DNA from: Emiliania huxleyi CCMP1516
Lineage: Eukaryota > Haptophyta > Isochrysidales > Noelaerhabdaceae
NCBI RefSeq assembly: GCF_000372725.1
Contig: NW_005200600.1
Location: 524,295 to 588,294 of the forward strand
Length of the DNA: 64,000 nucleotides
Direction of reading: 5' to 3'
Below, piece by piece: positions 49,385-59,725 of the stretch. The position numbers and the translations under genes were made by a program. The notes under the pieces are model-generated. The model was given only the letters and a program-made list of their open reading frames with translations. It searched no databases and was not told the origin of the DNA. The stretch's first letter is position 1. The number at the start of each line of letters is the position of its first letter.

Positions 49385-52300
49385 ATGGCTTCCAAGGCAA
49401 ACGATCAGCCGAGCCCCGCCGACGTGGTGATCGAGCCCGCCGACCTCCGCTTCGAGGTGTCTCTCTCGCGCGCCTCCATTCAGCACCTCGCGCTGCGCAA
49501 CCTCGCCTGCGGCCGTCCGGTGGCCTTCAAGATCAAGACGACGAACCCGAAGCGGTACCTCGTGCGCCCAAACGCGGGGATCGTATGGGCCGAGGGCGCG
49601 GCCACCGTCTCGGTCCAGGTGGGCGTGCAGAAGGCGCTACCGCAGCCCGGCGACCCAAAGTCTCGTGACAAGTTCCAGGTCCGACCACGCATCGCGCGCC
49701 CTGCCAACCTCTGTTGTCACTGCCTCATCGCTGCCCGCCTCACCACGCCTAGCCCCTCCCGCTCCCGCACTCACCTGTCGCCACCGCCGCCCTCGCCGCC
49801 CCATCCGCACACCACCGGCCCCGCCCCTTCGGCCACAGCCGTCCCCGCTACCCACCTCGCCGTTACCCCGCCGCCCCGTCTGTTGAATCGCCGCCGCCCG
49901 GCATCACCTACCGCCCTCCTCTGTCGCCGCCTCACATGCCGCCTCTCCCTCCCTGCCGCCCCTCCCTTCCCACCCGTCGATATCGCCTGCCCTAGCCCTA
50001 GCCCTGCCCTCACCCTCACCCTCTTCCTCACCCCTCCACCCTCCGCCCTCACCCTCACCCTCACCCCAGCCTCAACCCTCTCCCTCTCCCTGCGGCCAGG
50101 TGCTCACTCTGCCCCTCGACAAGGCCCTCACCGAAGAGATGCTTGCGGCGCACGGGCAGGTGCGGAGACACCTCCGAGACACCTCCGAGACACCTCCGAG
50201 GCACCTCCGAGGCACCTCCGACACACCCTCCGAGGCAGCCTGCCGCCTCTCGCCCGCCCGACTACGGCCACCGCCTCCCGCCTCCCGCCTCCCGCCTCCC
50301 GCCTCCCGCCCCCAGGGGAACGAGGCGCTGCGCGCACGGGTCGCCGCGCTGTGGGCGTCGGACGCCGCAAAGGCTGCCTGGGTCGACAAGGTCCGACACT
50401 TCCTAGACACTTCCTAGACACTTCCTAGACACTTCCTAGACACTTCCTAGCAAAGGCTGCCTGGGTCGACAAGGTCCGCCCACCCAGACACTCTGAAGGA
50501 CGCCGGGCCAGCTCGTGCCTGTGCTTGGGTGTGGAGAGGGGAGGGCTGCCTCCGGCGCTTGCCCCACCACTCCTCCGTGTGTGGAGGACCCCCCCCCCCC
50601 CCCCCCTTCCCCCGCCAGGTCCGCTCCTCGCTCGTCGCCGCTGACTCCGGAGGCGTGCGCGGCCTCTCCATCCCCGAGGAGCGGTCCGCGGCCTCTCTAG
50701 ATGCGGACACTCTCTCCCCGCACACCTCCCCGCACCCCCCCGCACACCTCCCCGCACCTACCCGCACCTACCCGCACCTCGCCGCACCTACCCGCACCTC
50801 TGCCCGGCTGTACGCAGCTGCACGGCCCCTGGCTCCCATGCTGACGCTGTCGACGTCATGGCGCGCAGGCCCCTCTCCCCCTTCGCCTCGGGCAACGGCC
50901 CGGCGCAGGCTGCGGCGACGCCATACCACCCCGCCCTCGGCACTCCCTCGGGCAACGGCGAGATGTAGCCGAGATGCAGCCGAGATGCAGCCGAGACGCA
51001 GCCGAGACACAGCCGAGATGCAGCCGAGACGCAGCGCACACTCGGGCAACGGCCCACTCCGCAAGCGCGGGCCGTGAGGTGCGGAGAGGTGTCAAGAGGT
51101 GTGAAGAGCTTCTCTTCACAGCGGCGCGAGCTGCGGACAGGTGGCCGCGCGGGGGGTGCGCCTGCCTCCTCGCCGGTGCCACTCGCAGAGTCGCTCGGCT
51201 CGCGAGACCTAGATGCGGGACCCCAGATCCAGATCTCCCCAGATCTGCCCTGATCTCGAGATCTAGATGCGGGACCCCAGATCCAGATCTCCCCAGATCT
51301 GCCCTGATCTCGAGATCTAGATGCGGGACCCCAGATCCAGATCTCCCCAGATCTGCCCTTGATCTCGAGATCTAGATGCGGGACCCCAGATCCAGATCTC
51401 CCCAGATCTGCCCTGATCTCGAGATCTAGATGCGGGACCCCAGATCCAGATCTCCCCAGATCTGCCCTTGATCTCGAGATCTAGATGCGGGACCCCAGAT
51501 CCAGATCTCCCCAGATCTGCCCTAGATCTCGAGATCTAGATGCGGGACCCCAGATCCAGATCTCCCCAGATCTGCCCTAGATCTCGAGATCTAGATGCGG
51601 GACCCCAGATCCAGATCTCCCCAGATCTGCCCTGATCTCGAGATCTAGATGCGGGACCCCAGATCCAGATCTCCCCAGATCTGCCCTGATCTCGAGATCT
51701 AGATGCGGGACCCCAGATCCAGATCTCCCCAGATCTGCCCTGATCTCGAGATCTAGATGCGGGACCCCAGATCCAGATCTCCCCAGATCTGCCCTGATCT
51801 CGAGACCTAGATGCGGGACCCCAGATCCAGATCTCCCCAGATCTGCCCTGATCTCGAGATCTAGATGCGGGACCCCCGTCCCCTGACTATCGCTCGAGAG
51901 GACACGTACTCCGCTGTGCACAATTGCGGCATGCTCCAGCTGTCTTCAGCTGTACTCGTGGCCCCTGGTGCTCCGCCTGACTCGAGGCGTGTGTCTCGTG
52001 GCGTAGGGTCGCGAGACGCCCTCTCGCCCCGCGACGCGATCTCGTCGTCGCCGCTCGTCGACCAGGTCCCGCCCGCCACGCGCACCCGCGCCTTGCACTC
52101 TGCCTGCCGTTGCCAGCTCCTGCCCGTGTCCGGGTGTGGTTGACGCGACGGACAGCCCTGGGCTGGGGCCCTGCACCTTGTTGGCCGCTCACCGGCCCTT
52201 TCCTTAGGTCGCAACGGGCAAGCCGCAGACACCGCCCTCCGCGCCGCCCGCCGCGCCTCGTTCCGCCGCGACGGGCGCCTCTTCGGGCAGTGCGGCGGAG

Positions 52301-53001
52301 GCGGAGGCGCAAGATTCACCGAGATCAGCCGAGATCAGCAGAGAGTGGCGCTTCTGCTTGCTGCCTCCCGTTCCTCCCACTGCGCCTCCCCTCAGCGAGT
52401 GCATGGCTGTGGTCTCGGACGTGTCCCCGAGCCTCTCCCGAGCCTTCTCGGAGCCCTCGTGTCACAGGGCTTGCGCGCACAGCTGGATGCGTCAGAGGCG
52501 ACGCGGCGGGCGATGCGACAGCAGATGGCTGGCGCGTTGGCAGAGTACGAGCAGGAGCGGTCGGCGCACGCACGCGAGCTGGCGGCGGCGCGAGAGGAGT
52601 CGGAGGCTCGAGACACCTCGAAGACACCACGAGACGCCATCGATGCCTCGCCTCCCAGAGCCTCTCCACAAGACCTCCAAGACGCTCTCCAGACTCACCA
52701 GCGCCGAGGCGTGACACGTCCACGACGCGTCCCGCAGGCGACCGCCGCGGCGCTGCGGAAGGCGCTCGAGCAGGAGCGCGCCATCGCCGCCGGCTTGCGG
52801 CAGGCTCGCGCGTCGCCCTCCGCCGCGTCCGGGGCGCCCTCGTCGCAGAGCGGCGGCATTTCGGCCACCACGGTGGCCCTCATCGCCCTCGCCGCTGCCG
52901 CCGCCGGCGCGCTGCTGCCGCTGTTCCTCTCTCCCGCCGCGTCGCTCGACGCGCCGCCGCTCGACGCGCCGCCGCTCGACGCCGGCGCCGGTGGTGTGTG
53001 A
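49385..53001 (+). CDS. VAP-type MSP-domain tail-anchored protein
   Basis: The ATG at 49385 starts MASKANDQPSPADVVIEPAD. The MSP fold follows: LRFEVSLSRASIQHLALRNL, VAFKIKTTNPKRYLVRPNAG and GAATVSVQVGVQKAL…DKFQ. The KTTNPKRYLVRPN stretch is the FFAT-motif binding face of VAPs. Exons 49385-49678, 50100-50159, 50316-50390 and one starting at 50619 join in phase 0. Later exons give GKPQTPPSAPPAAPRSA, a coiled coil (GLRAQLDASEATRRAMRQQM … EQERSAHARELAAAREE) and the tail anchor ATTVALIALAAAAAGALLPL. VAPs tether the ER to other membranes and recruit lipid-transfer proteins. The C-terminus after the anchor (SLDAPPLDAPPLDAGAGGV) is longer than usual. Almost every intron is packed with tandem repeats. 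Confidence 0.88.
50396..50480 (+). repeat. 11-bp repeat array between 28-bp duplicates in a VAP intron
   Basis: About five units of ACTTCCTAGAC are followed by a second copy of the end of the preceding exon and its donor (CAAAGGCTGCCTGGG… also at 50368-50395). The same 11-bp unit occurs in two glutathione reductase introns (24850-24893 and 25582-25622). Confidence 0.8.
51099..51140 (+). other. Hairpin cassette, probable 42-nt intron
   Basis: GTGTGAAGAGCTTCTCTTCAC with GGACAG at the end repeats the layout of the 733-773 intron. The flanking exons of the VAP gene are not resolved here. Confidence 0.5.
51205..51877 (+). repeat. 54-bp minisatellite, about 12 copies, in a VAP intron
   Basis: Units start GAGATCTAGATGCGGGACCC, contain two AGATCTCCCC/AGATCTGCCC boxes and end with CTCGA. 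They are nearly identical, with one-base length variants. The stretch contains many BglII/XbaI-like palindromes. It lies between VAP exons, so it is intronic. Confidence 0.92.
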
Positions 53002-54965
53002 GAGACGTAGGTACACGGCGGTGCCGTCTCACTTCTGTCTTCTCGTCTCGCGCGCGGCGGAAGAGCTAGTGCCGCGCAAGAGATTGAGACGGAGCTACTC
53101 TCTCGCCCGGGTTTTGTGTGTCGAAATGGTGCAGGTCGGGAGTGGGGAGCGAGGCGCCATGCAAAATTGAATTAGAAACGGTTTCGTCCGCTTCTCGGCG
53201 CGCGGGGAGGGCGGAGGCCACGTGAGGCCCCCGGGAGCGGGGTCGCCCGGGGTGGCGGGTGCCGGGGGTGCGGGACTGCGGCGCGCACACGGCAGGTGGT
53301 GGTGGACCGCGCACCGCGCAGTCCAACCGAGCGCAGGGCCAGGGGCACGGGGTTGGCCTTGGCGCGCGCTTCCACTTGCGCATTGCGCACACGTTATTGC
53401 GGCTTGGACGTCGTATCGATGGCGCCTTTACATATGTAAAGGAACTCATGTTATTTTATTCCTTGGCAGGACGGCTGGTCGGAGCGACGGCCGAGCCAGC
53501 AGTCGTCTGCGACATGGCAGTGGCCCCGGATCATGTGCAGCTGGTCCCGAGCGGCTCAGGTCCCAGATTGAATCTCGGACCCACAGATTCTAGATTCCTT
53601 TAGATTCCCTGGATTCCCGCAACAGCGATCTCTTAGCGGCGGCAAACAGAGGCGCAACTCTGCCAGCAGCGAGGAGGCTCCTGCTGCTCAGCTACCGAGG
53701 CCTGGTGGCGTCGGCTGCTGCGTGGAGAAGACATCAGCACTGTCCGACCTCAAAACATGCACAACAAGCGGGATTTGTGACTCTGTCTTCGATTCTTCAG
53801 TCGCTCTGCCGGACGCGCTCGCTTTGTCGCGAGGGTCACCGGTGCAAGCCGTGTGGACGCCCAGAATAGCCTCCCCAGGCTTAGCTAGAGTGAGAGATAT
53901 TGTGCACATGGTCAGCCTCTACAATATATACACTGACACTTTACCTCCCAGAGCTCGTCTCGGTCCGCCACGGCCATCCTCAGCCTCCGGAGGGCCCCCG
54001 GCCGCGGCGCGGTGCGGCGGCGTCACAAATCCGACGTCAGTTCACCGGGACGCGATCGGGCGATCTGAAGTCCAACTAGGCGCATGGATTGCCCGCCCAG
54101 GGCTATCACCTGGACCCCTCAATGGACGCCTGCGGTGCCGCCCCCACGAGGTGTTGTTCACACCTGTCCAACCACATTCGTCGTGCAGGAACGCGCTGTG
54201 TGTGGCTGGCAGCAAACTCAAATGACGACGGGTTGCAGCCTCGTAGCTCAACGGCAACATTGTGCAAGAAGAAGGCTGATAGAAGTAGAACCAGCCACAC
54301 AACCAACAGCTTCTGGAGAGTATGCGGAGCGCAAGCAGCCGGTGATCAAAGGCGTGTTGCTGTCGGTGGCAGAATGCCAGAGGGACGCCGGCGCTTCGGT
54401 GCGTGGCTTCGGGGTGGTCACAATTTTCCACCGCTCAACTTGGAGGCAGTGTGTCTAGTAGCGTGCTACAGCTATGACGGCGGACCTCACTGGGGCGCCG
54501 ACGTGCGACGACCGTCTGGGATCGAAAGACGAAACCGCGTCCCAGGAGCTCGTGCAGAGCGCGCTCCGGAGCTCTGTGGCGGAAAATTTGAAGGGAATGT
54601 GGTGGCTTCCCACCGCCTCTGTATGTATCCAATAAAGTGCTAACACGGCCCTCGGGCAGCAGGGGGTATGTGGCGAGCGCACGGAGGCACATTTAGGCCG
54701 CCGTGATATCGCCCTTCCGTGCACCCCCCGTTTCGGTAGCCGTTTAGGGGTTAATTGGACTTGGACCATCGTTCTTGGAGCAGCTGCGCGGCGACGGGCG
54801 ACGCCGACGGCGGTCGGCGCGACGCCCCCCGACGCGTTCGCGCGCCCACACGGCGTGTGTGACACACGCCTCACGCGAGAGCGCCACGCCGGCCCACGCC
54901 CCCCGTACCCAGAGCTGCTGTGCCGTTTGATCAAAACGTCGGCGGGACGACACGACTGACACGAG
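53002..54965. other. Two-kb region without a supported gene
   Basis: Open frames at 53222-53603 and 54042-54643 are not convincing. A poly(A) signal AATAAA at 54630-54635 on the plus strand follows them, and the 54089-54643 frame runs past it, so at most a decayed or non-coding transcript is suggested. The G+C content is lower at 53380-53470 and 53880-53950. Confidence 0.4.
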
Positions 54966-56314
54966 TCACGACTTTAACCCGCATGCTTCGTGCGTGCTGT
55001 CTCCCCAGACTGTGTAGTACTCTCTGCGCTGAGGCGAGGAGCCGCCGGCGACGCGGCCGCTAATCGGCGGGAAGGCCAAGAAGGAGTCTCGCGGGGAGAC
55101 TCGCGGCGAAATGTTATCTGTCCGCGCCGCGCCCTCGAAGTCCTCGCGAAGCTGCTGCCTTTGCGGTGGCGTCGGCTGTGGCTGTCGCCTCCGCCCCAGC
55201 GGCGGTGGCTGTTGCTGCGGCTGCTCCTGCTGCTGCGGCTGCGGTTGCTGAGGCTCAGCTTGCTGAGACTCGGCATCCGACTCATCGCGCGGAAAAGTCG
55301 ACGCCTCAGCCGCGTCCAATCGGGCCTGAAGCGTACGAATCGTCCGCTGGTAGGCACCCACCTACATGCACAACGTTGTGTGTGATCGTTCAGGGTCGGA
55401 AGGGTCAGGATCAACTCGAATCACTTTGGGGGCTCAAGGTCACGGTCTGGGTGCGCCTTGGAGCGCAGCTGCTCTGCCCTCTCTGTCAGGAGGGACTTGT
55501 TCTCGCGCCGGAGGGACTTGTTCTCCGAGGCCAGCTTGTCGGCCCGGCGCACCCATTTCTCAGCCTCCCGCGACTGCCAGGCGAGTTCCTCAGCAAGCTG
55601 CTCGTTTCGCTCGAGCACGCGCTTGGTGGAGGCGTCGAGTTGGCTCTCAGTGAGCTCCAACAGGCTCGCCTTGGTCTCCTGTAGCATGACGAGCTGCTCT
55701 CACCATGGCTCTACCTAGCTAGCGTGTAGCGACCACCCGCCAACCCGCGCCTGGAGCTGGCAGAGCATCTCCTTCTTGAGGCCATCCTTCTCGACGAGAT
55801 GCTTCCGCTCCAGATCGACCACCAGCTTCTCATGTCGAGCGGCCTCTTCTCGGGCCCGTGCCAGCTCCGCCAGCAGCGCCACGTGCGCATCACGGAACGA
55901 CTGCACCCTCTCCAGCTCTTCAGACTGCTCGCTAATCAAAGCGTGCAAGCGCTCCGCCTCGTCGCGAGCCTCCTGCTGCTCTCGCCGGCGCGAGTCGGCG
56001 ACGCGCTCCCTATCGCGATCACTCCGCTGGACCAGCGACTGCAGTCGCTCCTCGAGCGTCAGCACTGATTCCGCCTTCTGAGCAACATCTCCCTTGAGGT
56101 GCTCGATGATGTCCCTCGAGTCTTCGCGCTGTTGTTCCAGTGCTGCTGCTAGCCTCGCCTTCTCGCGATGCGTTTTCCTGCAGGCAGCCTGGCACTGGCG
56201 AAGCCGCTCCTTGAGGTCTTCCACGACACGATGGCCGCTTCCATCCTCCGGCACCGGCGCATCGTCGCCGCGCGAATCGGGGGCCATATCGAAACGACCT
56301 TTGCGCACGTCCAT
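54966..56314 (-). CDS. BBOF1/CCDC176-like coiled-coil basal-body protein
   Basis: Exons 55751-56314, 55457-55678 and 54966-55361 join in phase 0 (393 residues). The first is a long coiled coil (VEDLKERLRQCQAACRKTHR; VLTLEERLQSLVQRSDRDRE) ending in LVVDLERKHLVEKDGLKKEM LCQLQ. The second is ETKASLLELTESQLDASTKR VLERNEQLAEELAWQS. This L-x-KEM … TTKR-x-x-x-x-N order resembles DUF4515 proteins such as BBOF1, which orient cilia and flagellar basal bodies. The third exon is VGAYQRTIRTLQARLDAAEA with a Gln/Pro-rich tail. The introns 55362-55456 and 55679-55750 both start with GC. It is consistent with a flagellated alga. Assignment is by pattern, not search. Confidence 0.65.
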
Positions 56315-56639
56315 CCGATTTCTTCACACTTGCAAATTCTTTACATAGCCGTCCCTTCTCCAAGTACGCGCATCCGTAAGAATTTCGTAGCCTTCCCTTC
56401 TCCAAGTACGCGCATCCCTCTAGGGTGGCCTGAGTGCGAGCAGACGCGGCCGCGCTGCGCTGCCGCGTTCCCCGAGAGGAGGCAGGGAGGGAGGAGACGG
56501 CACGCAAACAAATTGCGCCGAGGCATGGCAAGCAAGGCGGTGAGGCCCGGCGCCTCCGCCAGCCGGCATTGGGTTCGGGAGTGGAGACGGGAGTCGCTGC
56601 GCCGCGAGAACTATGTTCTCATCCGAGAGTCTCACGAGA
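56315..56639. promoter_or_regulatory. Spacer between minus-strand genes
   Basis: It contains a direct repeat of CCCTTCTCCAAGTACGCGCA TCC (about 56352-56374 and 56394-56416) immediately upstream of the BBOF1-like start, a possible regulatory pair. No gene is seen. Confidence 0.45.
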
Positions 56640-57110
56640 TCAGATGAGTTCGAGACTGGAGAAGCTGACGCACTGCTCGTCCTTCAGGTTGAGATCAAAC
56701 GAAGAATAGACGCCTGGCGGGCGGCGGCTCGCCGGGTTGCCCCACCAGACCTCGTTTGTACCCGTCACCTCCCCCTTGAGTAGGAGGGAGAACTCTTGCA
56801 GGCACGAACCCTTGCTGAGTGTGGCGCCTGGCATGATGACGGACCGAGAGCGCATCGTCGCACTGCTCTCGAGCGTGATCGGCGCGTTGCGTATCACAAG
56901 CCGCTCGACGGTGTGGCACTGGGGGTATGTTTCTCGTCCAACGGTCGCGCCCTCGCCGACAGATAAGAGGTCATACTCGAGCGCACGGCCCTCGATGTAC
57001 GCATTCTTGCCGACGCTCGCGCCCATCAGGCGGTAAAAGATGTTGTTGAAGACGGAGCCGCCGAGGAGGAGCGACATGTATGAGTAGCCCATATAGCTTG
57101 CGGTTGCGTT
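56640..57110 (-). CDS. Left-handed beta-helix (hexapeptide repeat) protein, C-terminal part
   Basis: The frame reads MGYSYMSLLLGGSVFNNIFY RLMGASVGKNAYIEGRALEY, DLLSVGEGATVGRETY, RLVIRNAPITLESSATMRSR, SVIMPGATLSKGSCLQEFSL and VWWGNPASRRPPG. The I/V-G-x-x-A and GA-x-(I/V) hexads are those of hexapeptide acyltransferases. The YRLMGA-x-VGKN and DLL-x-VG-x-GA patterns recall the terminal domain of Pls/PosA-type peptide synthetases. The catalytic His of acetyltransferases is not obvious. The upstream end is uncertain: the frame is open to 57398 but that stretch is out of phase with, and overlaps, the membrane protein. It may be the 3' exon of that gene. Confidence 0.55.
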   Translation of the reverse strand, partial: NATASYMGYSYMSLLLGGSVFNNIFYRLMGASVGKNAYIEGRALEYDLLSVGEGATVGRETYPQCHTVERLVIRNAPITLESSATMRSRSVIMPGATLSKGSCLQEFSLLLKGEVTGTNEVWWGNPASRRPPGVYSSFDLNLKDEQCVSFSSLELI

Positions 57111-59499
57111 CTTCCCAACTCTCAACTTTCTTGGTTCGTTTGCGCCAAGCGTCACGAGCCCGAGTCTCAGCGGTGATGGTTGCCTGATTGGTGACTGCCC
57201 CTTCCCCGCTGATAGTTGGCGCAGATATGACTGGTTCTTCTCCTGCGGGCGGTTCAGGCTTCGTTTCGGAACCATCGGCGATAGTGTAGGCGTCGGTAGC
57301 CTTCCATGCGACGTACCCGGTAAAGAGCATATACCAACCAACGAAAGAGTCACGCTGGCCATCAAAGACAGGGGTGGTATCCTGCGGGTCGGCAGCAACT
57401 GCGATGCTATTGGTTAGCATGTACACGATTTGCCAAATGGTAGCAAAGCCAATAAAGTAGTATAGGGCTTTGCGTGTCATGATCAGACCAAAATTGCACA
57501 CGTAAATGACGATGTATTCACCACTACGATACTGCAGGCAACGGAGAGTGGCCCAAACGTGAAGGTGGAGAAGCCGAGCATAAATGGCGGCAAGAGCATC
57601 GTCGTACAAAGAAAACGCCAAATGGAGGTTACGACACATCCAGAATTTCCACGGCATAGGCCTCTCGTTGGCATTGGGTCGAAGGGCGTTCCCGCACACC
57701 CATGGATTTTCTGCCATGCCATGGTAGGTGCAATGGAAGCACTCGACAAGTCCATGGAGGCATTTGGGGCAAAGCGAGGAGGGCAACGGCTTTCGGCGGC
57801 CAGTGTCGATCGGTTCGCAAACATCGGACAAAGGAGATAGCTCGGCATAGTGCTCCCTCACGACTGGACTGACGAAGTCGAGAAACCTCCGAAGGAAATC
57901 GCGATAGCTGCTGACGAAAACGATTGCGTACGGGCACCCAAAGGAGATGGTGGTAATAGGTGTCCAAATGAAGCAAACAGTTTTGACAGTGGTGCTGGTG
58001 ATGACCTCAAAGGCGACGAGGCATGCATACCTGGCGAAGTATAGGAGGGATCGCACAAAATTGTAGATGGCAATGCCCCAAGCAGCGAGTAGGATGATGC
58101 CGCATATCGCAAGTGCTGCTGGCGCAAGGCAAAAATACCAGTCAAAGACCCACTTGATTTGAATACCCAGGTTGATGATCAGTAGCTTGGTATTTGCACC
58201 ATAGTGTCGCAATTTGTACCACGCTTGGATAATCAATAGGCTGCTAACGGTCTGGTAAGCAAACAGGTCGCCAATTGTCAGTGCACTTGTCAGCAGGGAG
58301 TAAGCAAGGAAAAGGAACCCAACGAGAGCAAAGCAAAGAAAAAATGGCCAGATCATTCCCATCCATGTGGACTGTACCCGAGCGCAATTCTTGTTTGAGA
58401 ACGCATAGTTCCAATGGAGCTCGTATTTGACCCAATCGCGCTTGCCGCGTCGCCGAAAGTGATCAAGGCAAAGGGCTTTCGCAGCATCGGTGGTTCCATG
58501 GAGTGGCCAGATGATACCACATGTCCCATTGTTGAAGGGCACTACCTCTGCCCCACTGCTCAGGGTCTCAAAGACTTGGTAGGTAGCAAGCTCCTTTCCA
58601 GAAGAACATGTCCCATGGTACAATGCCTCTCCTGCACTCGACGTGTCCGAGTGGTCCCGGGGAAGGGCTTTCTGCCAAGGTGTAGGTTCAAATGTGGCGT
58701 TCCACGGTGAAACATTTTGGAGGCAAAGGAAGCCGTTCCCGTTGCATTGACCCAGCGGAGTTGGCGGCGAAAATTGTGTCGCAGGCCCACCGGAAGGTTC
58801 GTATGTTGCATTCCACGGTGAAACATTTGGGAAGCAAAGGGGACCATGCCCGTCGCACTGACCCAGAAGAATGGGCAGCATTGGGTGATCCAGCAAAGGT
58901 GGCGGCGGCATGTATGTCGCAGGCTTCCTATGGGGCTGGGTTGTCGCAGCAAGAGTCCCGTGCCTCATGAGTTGTAGCGCCATCGTATTGAGCCATGAGT
59001 GCACCTGTATCGCGGGGCTGCGGAGGGCCGAAAATTCAGATTGGCCGCAGTAGGTGGGTGAGGCCTCAGGAGCCGACTGTAGCGCGTGCTCCATCGCCTG
59101 GGAGGTAGTGTGAGTGGAGGCACACGTGTCCTCACTTGTTCTGGTCTGAAGTCTGCAAATAGCGAGGAAGAAGTCAAAAAATGGATCGTCGAAACAAATG
59201 GTGGACTCGGACGGGCTCAAAGAGGCCGGTCGAGTGCATTGTTCAGATCCTTCATCCCGCATAGGGTTGTGCTCGCACACGCCAGGCGCCCAGGTGGTGG
59301 CTGACATATAGGGTGCAAGGCTTGACCATGGCAGCGCACAAGTTGGAGCTGCCATGGTGGTCGACGCTGTCATGTCGCTGGTGCTGTCGGCCTCGGCAAT
59401 GCAGTAGTCGAGGCCGTTCTTCCCGGTAGAGAAGTCATGAACGATAGCGGTCACGCCGTAGCTCGCGCATAGAAGCAGGAAGCCAGGCAGAGGCCGCAT
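57111..59499 (-). CDS. Low-GC multi-pass membrane protein with repeated extracellular motif
   Basis: The ATG at 59499 gives a signal peptide (MRPLPGFLLLCASYGVTAIV). The first ~380 residues are Cys/Thr/Pro-rich. They carry LGQCDGHGPLCFPNVSPWNA and LGQCNGNGFLCLQNVSPWNA, two copies of one module with an NAT glycosylation site, and a third, weaker FNNGTCG. At least seven hydrophobic segments follow (MIWPFFLCFALVGFLFLAYS; APAALAICGIILLAAWGIAI; KALYYFIGFATIWQIVYMLT). CPKC…CFHCTYH looks metal-binding. The end is basic (RDAWRKRTKKVESWEERNRK) and runs out of phase into the hexapeptide exon. Roughly half of the bases are A/T, unlike every neighbour. I recognise no family and see no viral hallmark. An ion channel or receptor of recent or foreign origin is possible. 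Confidence 0.65.
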
Positions 59500-59725
59500 C
59501 GCGTTCGCTGTATACGTTTTACCCAAAACCGGAACCAAAACACGAATCTCCAATCCAAGAAGGGATGAAATCCCTTATGGATATAATCGCCAAATTATCT
59601 CAGGAACATAGTGTGAATGCCCGGGAACAGGAGGGTCGCCAAATCGACCAAATCGAACTACCAAATCGGACTACGACTCGTAACCCGCGCTAACCCGCGC
59701 TTCCGAAGGACTCACTGAGTTGTGG
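59500..59725. promoter_or_regulatory. Divergent promoter region
   Basis: Short AT-richer spacer between the minus-strand membrane protein and the plus-strand glycosyltransferase. It includes a small CTAACCCGCG direct repeat at 59683-59700. Confidence 0.35.

Noticed and set aside
50390-50460. A 23-nt microexon between the two copies in the VAP intron
   Set aside because: Its length breaks the frame, while skipping it gives WVDK|VRSSLVAAD in phase.
53222-53603. Protein-coding genes in the 53.2-54.7 kb region
   Set aside because: Composition is like random translation, no domain is seen, and the longest frame runs past a poly(A) signal.
57111-59499. Viral envelope-like protein
   Set aside because: Signal peptide, glycosylation sites and helices alone are not diagnostic; no capsid, polymerase, integrase or terminal repeat is nearby.
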